Source: Streptomyces sp. WM4235
Lineage (GTDB): Bacteria > Actinomycetota > Actinomycetes > Streptomycetales > Streptomycetaceae
NCBI RefSeq assembly: GCF_001279725.1
Contig: NZ_LGDE01000349.1
Coordinates: forward strand, 1 to 59,103
DNA length: 59,103 nt
Direction of reading: 5' to 3'
Within the stretch, counting starts at the first letter, position 1. Every line of letters starts with the position of its first letter. Made by a program: the position numbers and the translations under genes. Below, one piece after another: positions 49,795 to 57,832 of this stretch. The notes beneath the pieces are model-generated. The model saw only the letters and a list, made by a program, of their open reading frames with translations, did no database searches and had not been told where the DNA came from.

Positions 49795-51471
49795 ATGCGG
49801 CTGCGCGCACTGCTGGAAACCGAGGCGCTGGGGCTGCGGCTGCTGGGCGGCGAGGAGGAGCTGGACCGGACGGTCCGCGGGGTCATGACGACCGACCTGC
49901 GCGATCCCAGCCGGTACCTCTCCGGAGGGGAACTCGTCCTCACCGGCCTGGCCTGGCGAAGGAATTCGGCCGACTCCGAGCCGTTCGTACGAATCCTCGC
50001 GAGCGCGGGGGTCGCCGGGCTGGCGGCGGGCGAGGCGGAGCTCGGCGACATCCCCGACGATCTGGTCTCGGCCTGTCTGCGCAACCGGCTGCCCCTCTTC
50101 GCCGTGAACGAGGACGTTGCATTCGCCACCATCACGGAGTACGTGGTGCGGCAGGTCTCCGGGGAGCGCGCGGGCGACCTCGCGGCCGTGGTCGACCGCC
50201 ACCGTCGACTCATGACGTCCGGGCCCGCCGGTGGTGGCCCCGACGTGGTGCTGGATCTGCTCACCACCGACCTCGATCTCCGGGCCTGGGTGCTCTCGCC
50301 CACGGGCCGGCAGATCGCCGGCGCGGGCGAACCGCTGGCACCGGGCGTCTGCGCGGCACTGGCGGGCGAGCACCTCGCGGCGGTCCGGACGGGCCGCAGG
50401 GGACCGCACCGGATCTCGATTCAGGGTATTACGTACTCGCTCTTCCCGATCAGGGGACACGGCCGCGGCGCCGGACCCGCGGCCCGTGACGTGCGCGAGA
50501 GCGTGCTCTCCGACTGGCTGCTGGCCGTCGAGGCCGACGCGGGCGACTGGCCGGCCGAGCGGCTGGACCTGCTCCAGGGCGTCACCCAGCTCATCGCCGT
50601 CGAGCGGGACCGCCGGGACGCGGCCCGCACGGTGCGCCGCCGGCTGGCCCAGGAGGTGCTGGAGCTGGTGCAGACGGGCGCCCCGCCGGCGGAGATCGCC
50701 GCCCGCCTGCGGGTGGCCGCCCCGGTGCTGCTGCCCGGGCTGGGCGCGGCCCCGCACTGGCAGGTCGTGGTGGCCCGGGTGGACTGGGAGGGCGGCGACA
50801 TCGCCGGCGGGCCGGTGGCCCAGTCGCTGCTGGAGGAGATCCTGGTCGACCCGTCCCTGTCGGGGCCGGAGCCCTCCGACCGGATCGCGGTGGCCCACGC
50901 GGGCGACGAGGCCATCGCCCTCGTGCCGCTGCCCGCGCTCTCCGGGGACACGGGCGAGGACAAGGGCCCCGACCCGGCCCTGCACGCCGACGTGCTCCTG
51001 ACGACCGTACGGGAGCCCCTGGCGGCCGGCCTCGCCGACGACGGCCGGGTCACCCTGGGCGTCAGCGCCGCCGTGCACTCCGCCGAGGGCCTGCGCGGGG
51101 CGTTGGAGGAGGCCCGGCACGCCCGCCGGGTCGCCGCCGCCCGCCCGGGCCGGGTGTGCGCCGCCGGGCACCACGAGCTGGCCTCGCACGTCCTGCTGCT
51201 GCCGTTCGTTCCGGACGACGTGCGCCGCGCCTTCACGGCCCGGCTGCTGGACCCGCTGCGGGACTACGACCGGCGCCACCGGGCGGAGCTGATCCCGACC
51301 CTGGAGGCGTTCCTGGACTGCGACGGGTCGTGGACGCGCTGCGCGACGCGGTTGCACCTGCACGTCAACACGCTGCGGTACCGGGTCGGGCGAATCGAGC
51401 AGTTGACGGGACGGGACCTGTCGCGGCTGGAGGACAAGCTCGATTTCTTCCTCGCACTGCGCATGAGCTGA
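49795..51471 (+). CDS. PucR-family transcriptional regulator
   Basis: A 558-residue regulator with the purine catabolism PucR N-terminal domain (MRLRALLETEALGLRLLGG, then TTDLRDPSRYLSGGELVLTG), a GGDEF-like middle, and a C-terminal helix-turn-helix of the PucR type (CATRLHLHVNTLRYRVGRI, about 510-530). It is divergent from the xanthine dehydrogenase operon and probably controls it in response to a purine catabolite. I chose the ATG at 49795 because the conserved domain begins there; earlier ATGs at 49726 and 49738 are in frame. Confidence 0.9.
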   Translation: MRLRALLETEALGLRLLGGEEELDRTVRGVMTTDLRDPSRYLSGGELVLTGLAWRRNSADSEPFVRILASAGVAGLAAGEAELGDIPDDLVSACLRNRLPLFAVNEDVAFATITEYVVRQVSGERAGDLAAVVDRHRRLMTSGPAGGGPDVVLDLLTTDLDLRAWVLSPTGRQIAGAGEPLAPGVCAALAGEHLAAVRTGRRGPHRISIQGITYSLFPIRGHGRGAGPAARDVRESVLSDWLLAVEADAGDWPAERLDLLQGVTQLIAVERDRRDAARTVRRRLAQEVLELVQTGAPPAEIAARLRVAAPVLLPGLGAAPHWQVVVARVDWEGGDIAGGPVAQSLLEEILVDPSLSGPEPSDRIAVAHAGDEAIALVPLPALSGDTGEDKGPDPALHADVLLTTVREPLAAGLADDGRVTLGVSAAVHSAEGLRGALEEARHARRVAAARPGRVCAAGHHELASHVLLLPFVPDDVRRAFTARLLDPLRDYDRRHRAELIPTLEAFLDCDGSWTRCATRLHLHVNTLRYRVGRIEQLTGRDLSRLEDKLDFFLALRMS

Positions 51472-51480
51472 GGAATCACG

Positions 51481-51548
51481 CCAAGGGGTCGTCGCGGGCC
51501 ACTGACGAGCCGTCCGGACTTTGTGAAAGAGTTCACCCGACCCCTTGG
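51481..51548. repeat. Spaced 11-bp inverted repeat after pucR
   Basis: CCAAGGGGTCG (51481-51491) and its exact complement CGACCCCTTGG (51538-51548) are 46 bases apart. The right arm touches a Rex-like operator. The arms could form the base of a large hairpin or be a pair of protein sites. Confidence 0.6.
51521..51536. promoter_or_regulatory. Rex-like redox operator
   Basis: TTGTGAA-N4-TTCAC at 51521-51536 matches the Rex operator of actinomycetes (TGTGAACGCGTTCACA in S. coelicolor) at 14 of 16 positions when aligned from 51522 to 51537. Rex represses respiratory genes at low NADH/NAD. The site lies about 90 bases upstream of the TPR-like gene start. Confidence 0.5.
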
Positions 51549-51625
51549 CCGAAGCCGCCGATCCGTGCTCTCATTTCGCCCCAGGGCTCAAAGACGTGCT
51601 GCTTGGTTGCTTTGGGGAGGGCAAT

Positions 51626-52402
51626 GTGGCGGATACCGCCATGTCCGGTGCCGGTTCTACAGGGGGGGACGACCCTCTCCAGCGGGCGATATGGCGGCTG
51701 CGCTCGCGCGGCTGTTGGACCGACGCGGCGGCCCTGCTGACACCACACGTACACGACGCGGGCGCCGCCGTTCAGCGCACCGCGCTCCTCGTCGAGCGCT
51801 GCCTGTTCACCGGCCAGGGCTGGGCGGAGGCCGAGGACGCCCTGCGGGTCGCGGAGGCCGTGGCGCACGACGACGGCGAACGCGGCGCGGCCGCCTGCGA
51901 GCGGGGCCATCTGGCCTACGCCGCGACGGTGTTGGGGGTGCGCGACCGGGCCGACGAGGCCCGTTCCGCCCTGGGTCGCGCGGCGGCCCTGCTCTCGCCG
52001 GGATCCCGGGCCCGGCCGCTCCTGGACTTCCGCCGGGGGCTGGTCGCGGAGCACTTGGCGGACGCCCCGCAGGCGGCCCTGCCGGCGTACCGGCGGGCGC
52101 ACGCGGGCGCCGTGGCCCACAACGACACCCTGCTGCTGTCGTTCACGTGGCGCCACCTGGCCGCGCTGGCCCTGCGCGACGGCGAGGTCGCCGAGGCGCG
52201 CAAGGGGTTCGCGGAGTCCCTGCGGATCCGGGAGGACCTGGGCTTCCTGATCGGCACCGCTCCCGCGCTGGCCGCGCTGGCGGAGGCGGAACCCGAACCG
52301 GAGGCGGCCCGTCTGCGGGCGGAGGCCCGCCGCCTGTTCCACCTGTTGGGCGGCATCCCCACCTGGTTGGCGGACCAGCTCCACCCGAGTCCCGCCGCCT
52401 GA
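51626..52402 (+). CDS. TPR-like helical repeat protein
   Basis: A 258-residue, Ala/Arg/Leu-rich soluble protein that looks like a run of paired helices of the tetratricopeptide type (units near AAALLTPHVHDAGAAVQRTA, ALRVAEAVAHDDGERGAAAC and FAESLRIREDLGFL). No catalytic motif or HTH is visible. GGGGAGG ends five bases before the GTG at 51626, which decides this start over upstream codons. Function unknown; it may be controlled by the Rex-like site upstream. It is convergent with the GntR gene. Confidence 0.75.
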   Translation: MADTAMSGAGSTGGDDPLQRAIWRLRSRGCWTDAAALLTPHVHDAGAAVQRTALLVERCLFTGQGWAEAEDALRVAEAVAHDDGERGAAACERGHLAYAATVLGVRDRADEARSALGRAAALLSPGSRARPLLDFRRGLVAEHLADAPQAALPAYRRAHAGAVAHNDTLLLSFTWRHLAALALRDGEVAEARKGFAESLRIREDLGFLIGTAPALAALAEAEPEPEAARLRAEARRLFHLLGGIPTWLADQLHPSPAA

Positions 52403-52413
52403 CCCCGGCCCGG

Positions 52414-52440
52414 CCCCGTCCGCCCGGACCGGCGGCGGGG
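52414..52440. terminator. Terminator between convergent TPR-like and GntR genes
   Basis: A ten-pair GC-rich stem with one bulged T (52414-52424 with 52431-52440) and a 6-base loop, twelve bases after the TPR-like gene stop. Confidence 0.5.
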
Positions 52441-52490
52441 ACCGGGACGCCGCGCGGTACCGCCTCGCCGTCCGGCGCGCGGCCCGGCCG

Positions 52491-53168
52491 TCAGACCGCG
52501 GCGCCCGCGAAGTGTTCCCGTACGAGTGACTCGACCACGGCCAGGTCCCCCGCGATCAGGGCCTCCAGCAGCGCCACGTGCTCCGCCGCGTCCGCGACCA
52601 GGTCCGCGCGGCGCACCCGGGGGGCACCGGGCAGGGGCCACTGGGACCGGCGGTGGAGGTCCTCCGCCACCTGGAGCAACTGCTCGTTGCCGGCGAGGGA
52701 CAGCACCGCCCGGTGGAAGGCCCGGTCCGCGTCCGCGTAGCCGGGCAGGTCGCCGACCACCGCCGCGTCCGCGGTGGCCGCCGCGGCCGGTCGCAGGGAG
52801 TCCCAGACCGAGGCCGGCAGGGTCCTGGCCAACCTCAACATCACCGGGACCTCCAGCAGGGCGCGCACCTCGGCCAGCTCCGCCAGCGCCCGCGGGGTAC
52901 GGGTGAGCACACGGAAGCCCCGGTTCGGGAGGCATTCCACCGCCCCCTCCAGCGCCAACTGCTGCATCGCCTCGCGTACCGGGGTCGCCGAGACCCCGAA
53001 CCGCTCGCCGAGTGCCGGGCCCGAGTAGATCTCCCCCGGCGCCAGTTCCCCGTCGACCAGTGCCGCGCGCAGGGCGTCCAGGATCTGACCGCGCACCGAA
53101 TGGCGCAGTACCTTTCGTGGCGCGATGGTGGACTTCTCCGACACCCCGGTGTGGGCCGCTTCCTGCAC
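52491..53168 (-). CDS. GntR-family (FadR/FCD) transcriptional regulator
   Basis: A 225-residue regulator with a winged helix at about 20-85 (GPALGERFGVSATPVREAMQQL) and an all-helical FCD ligand domain. Metal/ligand residues of that domain are likely Asp148, His152, His197 and His219. FCD regulators sense small carboxylates or sugar acids. The start is the GTG at 53168, with GGGAGG six bases upstream. It is divergent from the iron reductase gene, but an upstream iron box makes independent regulation of that gene likely. Confidence 0.9.
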   Translation of the reverse strand: MQEAAHTGVSEKSTIAPRKVLRHSVRGQILDALRAALVDGELAPGEIYSGPALGERFGVSATPVREAMQQLALEGAVECLPNRGFRVLTRTPRALAELAEVRALLEVPVMLRLARTLPASVWDSLRPAAAATADAAVVGDLPGYADADRAFHRAVLSLAGNEQLLQVAEDLHRRSQWPLPGAPRVRRADLVADAAEHVALLEALIAGDLAVVESLVREHFAGAAV

Positions 53169-53252
53169 TCGGTCCCTCCCGGGCGGTCGACGTGCCTTCG
53201 AGAATAGGCGACACGGCGGGGGCGCCGATGATACGGATCCCGACCGATCGGG

Positions 53253-53271
53253 TAAGGTAAGGCTAACCTTC
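53253..53271. promoter_or_regulatory. Iron box (DmdR/IdeR-type operator)
   Basis: TAAGGTAAGGCTAACCTTC matches the consensus TTAGGTTAGGCTAACCTAA at 15 of 19 positions, with a nearly intact palindromic core. It is 28 bases before the ATG of the FhuF-like gene. It predicts repression when iron is plentiful. Confidence 0.8.
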
Positions 53272-53299
53272 TGACGATCGCTCGATTCGGTGGTCCGCG

Positions 53300-54166
53300 A
53301 TGCCCGTCCAGACCTTGGCACCCGCCCCGGCCGGCTCTCCGGTGGCGGACGCCTACCAACGCCTGGCCGAGGTGTACGACGGCCTGCGGATCACTGAGCT
53401 CGCGGCGCACGAACCCGGACCTCGCGGTGTGGGATGGGTCGGCGCCGACGAGCTCGCGGCGGGCGGGGCGCCTCTCGACGCCTTCCTCGCCTGGGACAAC
53501 GCCCAGGTGCTCCGGGACTACGGCCACCAGGGCCGGCCCGACGTCGTCGCGGGCTTCGGCCTGCACCGGTACGCCTGGCCGGCCTGTCTGCTGATCACCG
53601 TTCCGTGGCTGCTGCACCGGCGGGTCCCCCGGCCGTCCCCCGAACAGGTGGCCTTCCACCGGGCCACGGGCCGGATGGCGGTGCGCGTCGACGGTTTCGC
53701 CTGCCTGCCGGACGATCCGGCGGCCGCTCTCCCCGGGGCCCGGGTCGTGCCCGACGAGGAGGCGCTGCGCGGGGAGGTCCGGGCCGCGGTGGCCCGACAC
53801 CTCGAACCGGTGCTGGAAGGTTTCGGCCCGCGCATGCGGCGCGGTCGGCGCGCCCTGTGGGGCATGGTGACGGACGACGTGGTCGAGAGCCTCTGGTACA
53901 TCGGGGGGCTGCTCGGCGAGGAGTCGCGGGTCATGGCGGAGCTGGAGGCGCTGCTGCCCGGTTCCACGGCCCCGTACACGGGCGGCGCGGGCTTCCGCAC
54001 CCTGGCGGGCCCCGACGGCGAGGAGCTCACCACCCGGGACCGGGCCGGCTGCTGCTTCTTCTACACGATCCGCCCGGAGGACACCTGCGTGACCTGCCCC
54101 CGCACCTGCGACAGCGAGCGCGTGGCCAGGATGACGGCGACGGTCGAGGCACCCCCGGCCGACTGA
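53300..54166 (+). CDS. FhuF-like ferric-siderophore reductase
   Basis: A 288-residue protein whose C-terminus has the FhuF [2Fe-2S] signature C-C-x10-C-x2-C (Cys251, 252, 263, 266), plus Cys270. The upstream part contains an IucA/FhuF-like helical domain. FhuF-type proteins reduce Fe(III) in hydroxamate siderophores in the cytoplasm so iron is released. The iron box just upstream fits induction under iron starvation. No siderophore synthesis genes are next to it. Confidence 0.93.
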   Translation: MPVQTLAPAPAGSPVADAYQRLAEVYDGLRITELAAHEPGPRGVGWVGADELAAGGAPLDAFLAWDNAQVLRDYGHQGRPDVVAGFGLHRYAWPACLLITVPWLLHRRVPRPSPEQVAFHRATGRMAVRVDGFACLPDDPAAALPGARVVPDEEALRGEVRAAVARHLEPVLEGFGPRMRRGRRALWGMVTDDVVESLWYIGGLLGEESRVMAELEALLPGSTAPYTGGAGFRTLAGPDGEELTTRDRAGCCFFYTIRPEDTCVTCPRTCDSERVARMTATVEAPPAD

Positions 54167-54182
54167 ACCCACCCGCGTGGGT
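54167..54182 (+). terminator. Small hairpin after the FhuF-like gene
   Basis: ACCCAC-CCGC-GTGGGT, a 6-bp stem with a tetraloop, directly after the stop codon. The following 175 bases hold a second small hairpin (CCCGC-ACGC-GCGGG, around 54207-54220) and two copies of TTCGAACC (from 54191 and from 54223); no gene is visible there. Confidence 0.45.
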
Positions 54183-54358
54183 GAACACGATTCGAACCCA
54201 ACCCCACCCGCACGCGCGGGCGTTCGAACCACAACACCCTATCCGACGGGCCCGGCCCCCCGTTGGCGTCCACTTGCCCCGAAACCCGCGTGTGCGGCGG
54301 ACCGACTGCGCCACTATGGCGCCCGGAAAGCCGCATACGCGAGGCAAGGGACATCCGC

Positions 54359-55417
54359 ATGAGACTGACCGACATATCGCTGGACTGGCTGCTGCCCGGC
54401 AGCCTCCTGATCCTGGGCGTACTTGCGGCAGTGGCGGTACTGGCCCGGGGCAAGCGGGAGAGCGAGAAGGCAGCGGCCGACGACAGTTGGGAACGCAGCG
54501 AGGAGCGGCGCCGGCGCAAGGAAGCCGTGTACGGAACCGCCTCGTACGTCCTGCTCTTCTGCTGCGCGGCGGTGGCCGCCGCCCTCTCCTTCCACGGCCT
54601 GGTCGGCTTCGGCCGACAGAACCTGAACCTCTCCGGCGGCTGGGAGTACCTGGTCCCGTTCGGTCTCGACGGCGCCGCGATGTTCTGTTCGGTGCTCGCC
54701 GTCCGCGAGGCCAGCCACGGCGACGCCGCCCTGGGCTCCCGCATGCTGGTCTGGCTGTTCGCGGGCGCGGCCGCCTGGTTCAACTGGGTGCACGCCCCGC
54801 GCGGCATGGGTCACGACGGCGCCCCGCAGTTCTTCTCCGGGATGTCTCTCTCCGCGGCGGTGCTCTTCGACCGGGCCCTGAAGCAGACCCGCCGGGCGGC
54901 GCTGCGCGAACAGGGCCTGATCCCGCGGCCGTTGCCGCAGATCCGGATGGTCCGCTGGCTGCGGGCCCCCCGCGAGACGTTCGGTGCCTGGTCGCTGATG
55001 CTGCTGGAGGGCGTACGCACCCTCGACGAGGCGGTGGACGAGGTGCGCGAGGACAAGAAGGAGAAGGAGCAGGACCGGCACCGCAGGCGGGAGCAACACC
55101 GCCTGGACCGCGCCCACATCAAGGCGTTGGGCCGGCAGAACCGGGCGTTCGGACGGGCCCGCGCCCGTCAGGTGGACGTTCCGGGGCTGGCTCCCGGAAC
55201 GGGCTCCGCGCCGGTCGGCGCGGAGCCGGCCATACCGGAAGCGGGACAGCTTCCCCTGCGCCGCCGGCCCTCCCTGCAGGCCGTGAACGGAACGGACTCC
55301 CTTGAGGTGACCGGCCCCCGGACGGTGGACCTGACCGCCGAGGACGACACCCAGACCATTCCACGACTCGACTCCCTGGAGCGCAAACTCAAGGACCTGG
55401 AGCAGCAGTTCGGCTGA
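54359..55417 (+). CDS. DUF2637 membrane protein (SpdB-like)
   Basis: A 352-residue protein with about four membrane helices in the first half (around 11-30, 59-84, 96-118, 128-145) and a charged, coiled-coil-prone cytoplasmic tail (EVREDKKEKEQDRHRRREQ near 230, and a final leucine-rich helix). The family includes Spd spread proteins of conjugative streptomycete plasmids, but chromosomal members also exist. No Tra, integrase or att site is seen here, so I would not call it part of a mobile element. GAGGCAAGGG precedes the ATG by eight bases. Confidence 0.85.
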   Translation: MRLTDISLDWLLPGSLLILGVLAAVAVLARGKRESEKAAADDSWERSEERRRRKEAVYGTASYVLLFCCAAVAAALSFHGLVGFGRQNLNLSGGWEYLVPFGLDGAAMFCSVLAVREASHGDAALGSRMLVWLFAGAAAWFNWVHAPRGMGHDGAPQFFSGMSLSAAVLFDRALKQTRRAALREQGLIPRPLPQIRMVRWLRAPRETFGAWSLMLLEGVRTLDEAVDEVREDKKEKEQDRHRRREQHRLDRAHIKALGRQNRAFGRARARQVDVPGLAPGTGSAPVGAEPAIPEAGQLPLRRRPSLQAVNGTDSLEVTGPRTVDLTAEDDTQTIPRLDSLERKLKDLEQQFG

Positions 55418-55468
55418 TCCACCGCACCCCCGAGGGCCGTTCCGAGCGCCGCGCACCCGGAGCGGCTC

Positions 55469-55939
55469 TCACGCTTCCAGCTCGAACCAGACGACCTTGC
55501 CGGCGCCGCGCGCCAGGGTGTCCACGCCCCATTCGTCGGCCAGTTCCTGCACCAGCACCAGCCCTCTGCCGTGCGTACCGTCGTCGGCGGTCGGTACGTG
55601 CGGTCGGGGCCGGCGGGAGGCGTAGTCGCGGACCTCGACCCGCAAGCGGGTGGCGGCCAGGCTCGCGGACACCTCCGCGCCCTGTTCGGTGTGGACCAGG
55701 GCATTGGTCACCAGTTCGGTGATGAGCAGCTCCGCCACGTCGGCGGCGTCGGATCGGCACCGGTGGCGCATCAACTCCCGTAACGAACGGCGTATTTCGC
55801 CCACTGCCTTGAGGTCGGCCCGGCGCACGCTGCGGGTGATCCCCGACGTGTCCGCCGCGCCCCCGTCCTCGGCGGACGGTTCACGCGGCTCCGGCCGCCC
55901 TCTCTTCCACGGCTTTCCGATCTTCGCCCCCACCCGCAC
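55469..55939 (-). CDS. ATP-binding protein, anti-sigma (RsbW-like) kinase family
   Basis: A 156-residue GHKL/HATPase domain protein. N box: ELLITELVTNALVH (Glu75, Asn79); G1 box: VRDYASRRP with Asp105; G2 box: HGRGLVLVQ. Such small ATPases in streptomycetes act as serine kinases on anti-anti-sigma factors. The first 30 residues are variable. GTG start with GGGGGAGG nine bases upstream. The sigma-factor partner is not in the window; a PP2C-like protein is encoded two genes upstream on the same strand. Confidence 0.9.
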   Translation of the reverse strand: MRVGAKIGKPWKRGRPEPREPSAEDGGAADTSGITRSVRRADLKAVGEIRRSLRELMRHRCRSDAADVAELLITELVTNALVHTEQGAEVSASLAATRLRVEVRDYASRRPRPHVPTADDGTHGRGLVLVQELADEWGVDTLARGAGKVVWFELEA

Positions 55940-56023
55940 GGCGATGTACCTCCCCCGTGTCCATGTCTCTCGAACAGGCCTACGGGATGCATGCCCCTCA
56001 GGGGAATCCGCACTCCTTCGGGC

Positions 56024-57766
56024 TTACGGGCGCGGTACGTTGCGGAGATTGGATCGAGCCATCTGGATCATGCGGCCCACTCCGCCGTCCAGCACGATCT
56101 TGCCGGCGGAAAGCGCGAAACCGGTCACCATGTCGGCGCTGATCTTCGGCGGAATCGACAGGGCGTTGGGGTCGGTCACCACGTCCACCAAAGCGGGTCC
56201 CTTGTGCCGGAACGCGTCCTTCAAAGCACTCGTGAGCTGCTTGGGCTTCTCCACCCGCACCCCGAAGGCGCCGGCCGCGCGGGCGATGGCCGCGAAGTCG
56301 GGATTGCGGTTCGTGGTTCCGTACGAGGGCAGGCCGGAAACCAACATCTCCAACTCCACCATTCCGAGGGCGGAGTTGTTGAAGAGGACCACTTTGACGG
56401 GTAGGTCGTACTGCACGAGGGTGAGGAAATCTCCCATCAGCATCGAGAAACCGCCATCACCCGACATGGAGACCACTTGACGGTTGCGATCGGTGAACTG
56501 TGCGCCGATGGCCTGGGGCAGTGCGTTGGCCATGGAGCCGTGGCTGAAGGAGCCGATGATGCGCCGCTTGCCGTTCGGGGAAAGATAGCGCGCGGCCCAC
56601 ACATTGCACATGCCCGTATCCACGGTGAACACCGCATCCTCGTCGGCGAGTTCGTCGAGGACCGCGGCGACGTACTCGGGGTGGATGGGGGTGTGCTTCT
56701 CCACCTTCCGGGTGTACGCCTTGACGACGCCCTCCAGCGCGTCCGCGTGCTTCTTGAGCATCCGGTCGAGGAAACGGCGGTCGGTCTTGACCTTCACCCG
56801 GCTGTTCAGGGCCCGCAGGGTCTCGCGCGCGTCCCCCCAGACGGCGAGGTCCAACTTGGAGCGCTGCCCGAGGTGTTCGGGGCGGATGTCCACCTGGACG
56901 ATCTTCACGTCGTCGGGGAGAAAGGCGTTGTAGGGGAAGTCCGTGCCGAGCAGGATCAGCAGGTCGCACTCGTGGGTGGCCTCGTAGGCCGCTCCGTATC
57001 CGAGCAGCCCGCTCATACCGACGTCGTACGGGCTGTCGTACTGGATCCATTCCTTGCCGCGCAGCGCGTGGCCGACGGGGGCCTTGACCCGGCCGGCGAA
57101 CTCCATGACCTCGGCGTGCGCGCCGGCCGTGCCGCTGCCGCAGAAGAGCGCCACCTTGTCGGCCTCGTCGATCAGCCGGACCAGCTTCTCGATCTCCCCG
57201 TCGCCGGGCCGCACGGTCGGCCGCGCGGTCATCAGGGCGTGCTCGACGCTCTTCTCCGGGGCGGGGAGGGAGGCGATGTCCCCGGGGAGCGCGATCACCC
57301 CGACGCCGCTGCGGCCGATGGCGTGCTGGATGGCGGTCTGGAGCACCCGGGGCATCTGCTGCGGGTTGGAGATCAGTTCGCTGTAGTGGCTGCACTCGGT
57401 GAACAGCCGGTCGGGGTGGGTCTCCTGGAAGAAGCCGAGGCCGATCTCGCCGGAGGGGATGTGCGAGGCGAGGGCGAGCACCGGGGCCATCGAACGGTGG
57501 GCGTCGTAGAGCCCGTTGATCAGGTGGAGGTTGCCGGGGCCGCAGGACCCGGCGCAGGCGGCCAGCCTGCCGGTGATCTGGGCCTCGGCTCCGGCCGCGA
57601 AGGCGGCCGTCTCCTCGTGTCGTACCTGGATCCACTCGATGCCGTCCGTCCGGCGGATGGCGTCGACGACCGGGTTCAGACTGTCACCGACGACTCCGTA
57701 CATCCGTTGCACGCCCGCGCGCACGAGGATGTCGACGAACTGCTCCGCCACGTTCTGCTTGGCCAT
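56024..57766 (-). CDS. poxB: Pyruvate dehydrogenase (quinone) / pyruvate oxidase
   Basis: A 580-residue thiamine diphosphate enzyme. The cofactor-activating Glu51 is in QVRHEETAAFAAGA, the FAD-binding central domain follows (LLGYGAAYEATHECDLLILLG), and the ThDP/Mg motif runs from GDGGFS (436) to FNN (463). It decarboxylates pyruvate to acetate and CO2 and passes electrons to quinone at the membrane. A related acetolactate synthase-like function is less likely given SHIPSGEIGLGFFQETHP, a PoxB-like segment. ATG at 57766 with GGAAAGGG upstream; a further in-frame ATG at 57817 is not needed. Confidence 0.93.
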   Translation of the reverse strand: MAKQNVAEQFVDILVRAGVQRMYGVVGDSLNPVVDAIRRTDGIEWIQVRHEETAAFAAGAEAQITGRLAACAGSCGPGNLHLINGLYDAHRSMAPVLALASHIPSGEIGLGFFQETHPDRLFTECSHYSELISNPQQMPRVLQTAIQHAIGRSGVGVIALPGDIASLPAPEKSVEHALMTARPTVRPGDGEIEKLVRLIDEADKVALFCGSGTAGAHAEVMEFAGRVKAPVGHALRGKEWIQYDSPYDVGMSGLLGYGAAYEATHECDLLILLGTDFPYNAFLPDDVKIVQVDIRPEHLGQRSKLDLAVWGDARETLRALNSRVKVKTDRRFLDRMLKKHADALEGVVKAYTRKVEKHTPIHPEYVAAVLDELADEDAVFTVDTGMCNVWAARYLSPNGKRRIIGSFSHGSMANALPQAIGAQFTDRNRQVVSMSGDGGFSMLMGDFLTLVQYDLPVKVVLFNNSALGMVELEMLVSGLPSYGTTNRNPDFAAIARAAGAFGVRVEKPKQLTSALKDAFRHKGPALVDVVTDPNALSIPPKISADMVTGFALSAGKIVLDGGVGRMIQMARSNLRNVPRP

Positions 57767-57832
57767 GGAAGGGGTGCCCTTTCCGGATCGGCACTGCCGT
57801 GTGCGCCTTCCATCCACGCACGTTCCGCGCCG

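Noticed and set aside
54183..54345. tRNA-like sequence (GATTCGAACC and CGACTGCGCC) on the minus strand
   Set aside because: The T-arm and D-arm stems do not pair properly, there is no acceptor stem at the right distance and no anticodon arm. Two TTCGAACC copies alone do not make a tRNA.
54359..55417. DUF2637/SpdB-like gene as sign of an integrated conjugative element
   Set aside because: No integrase, Tra protein, replication gene or att repeat is nearby, and its base composition and neighbours look chromosomal.
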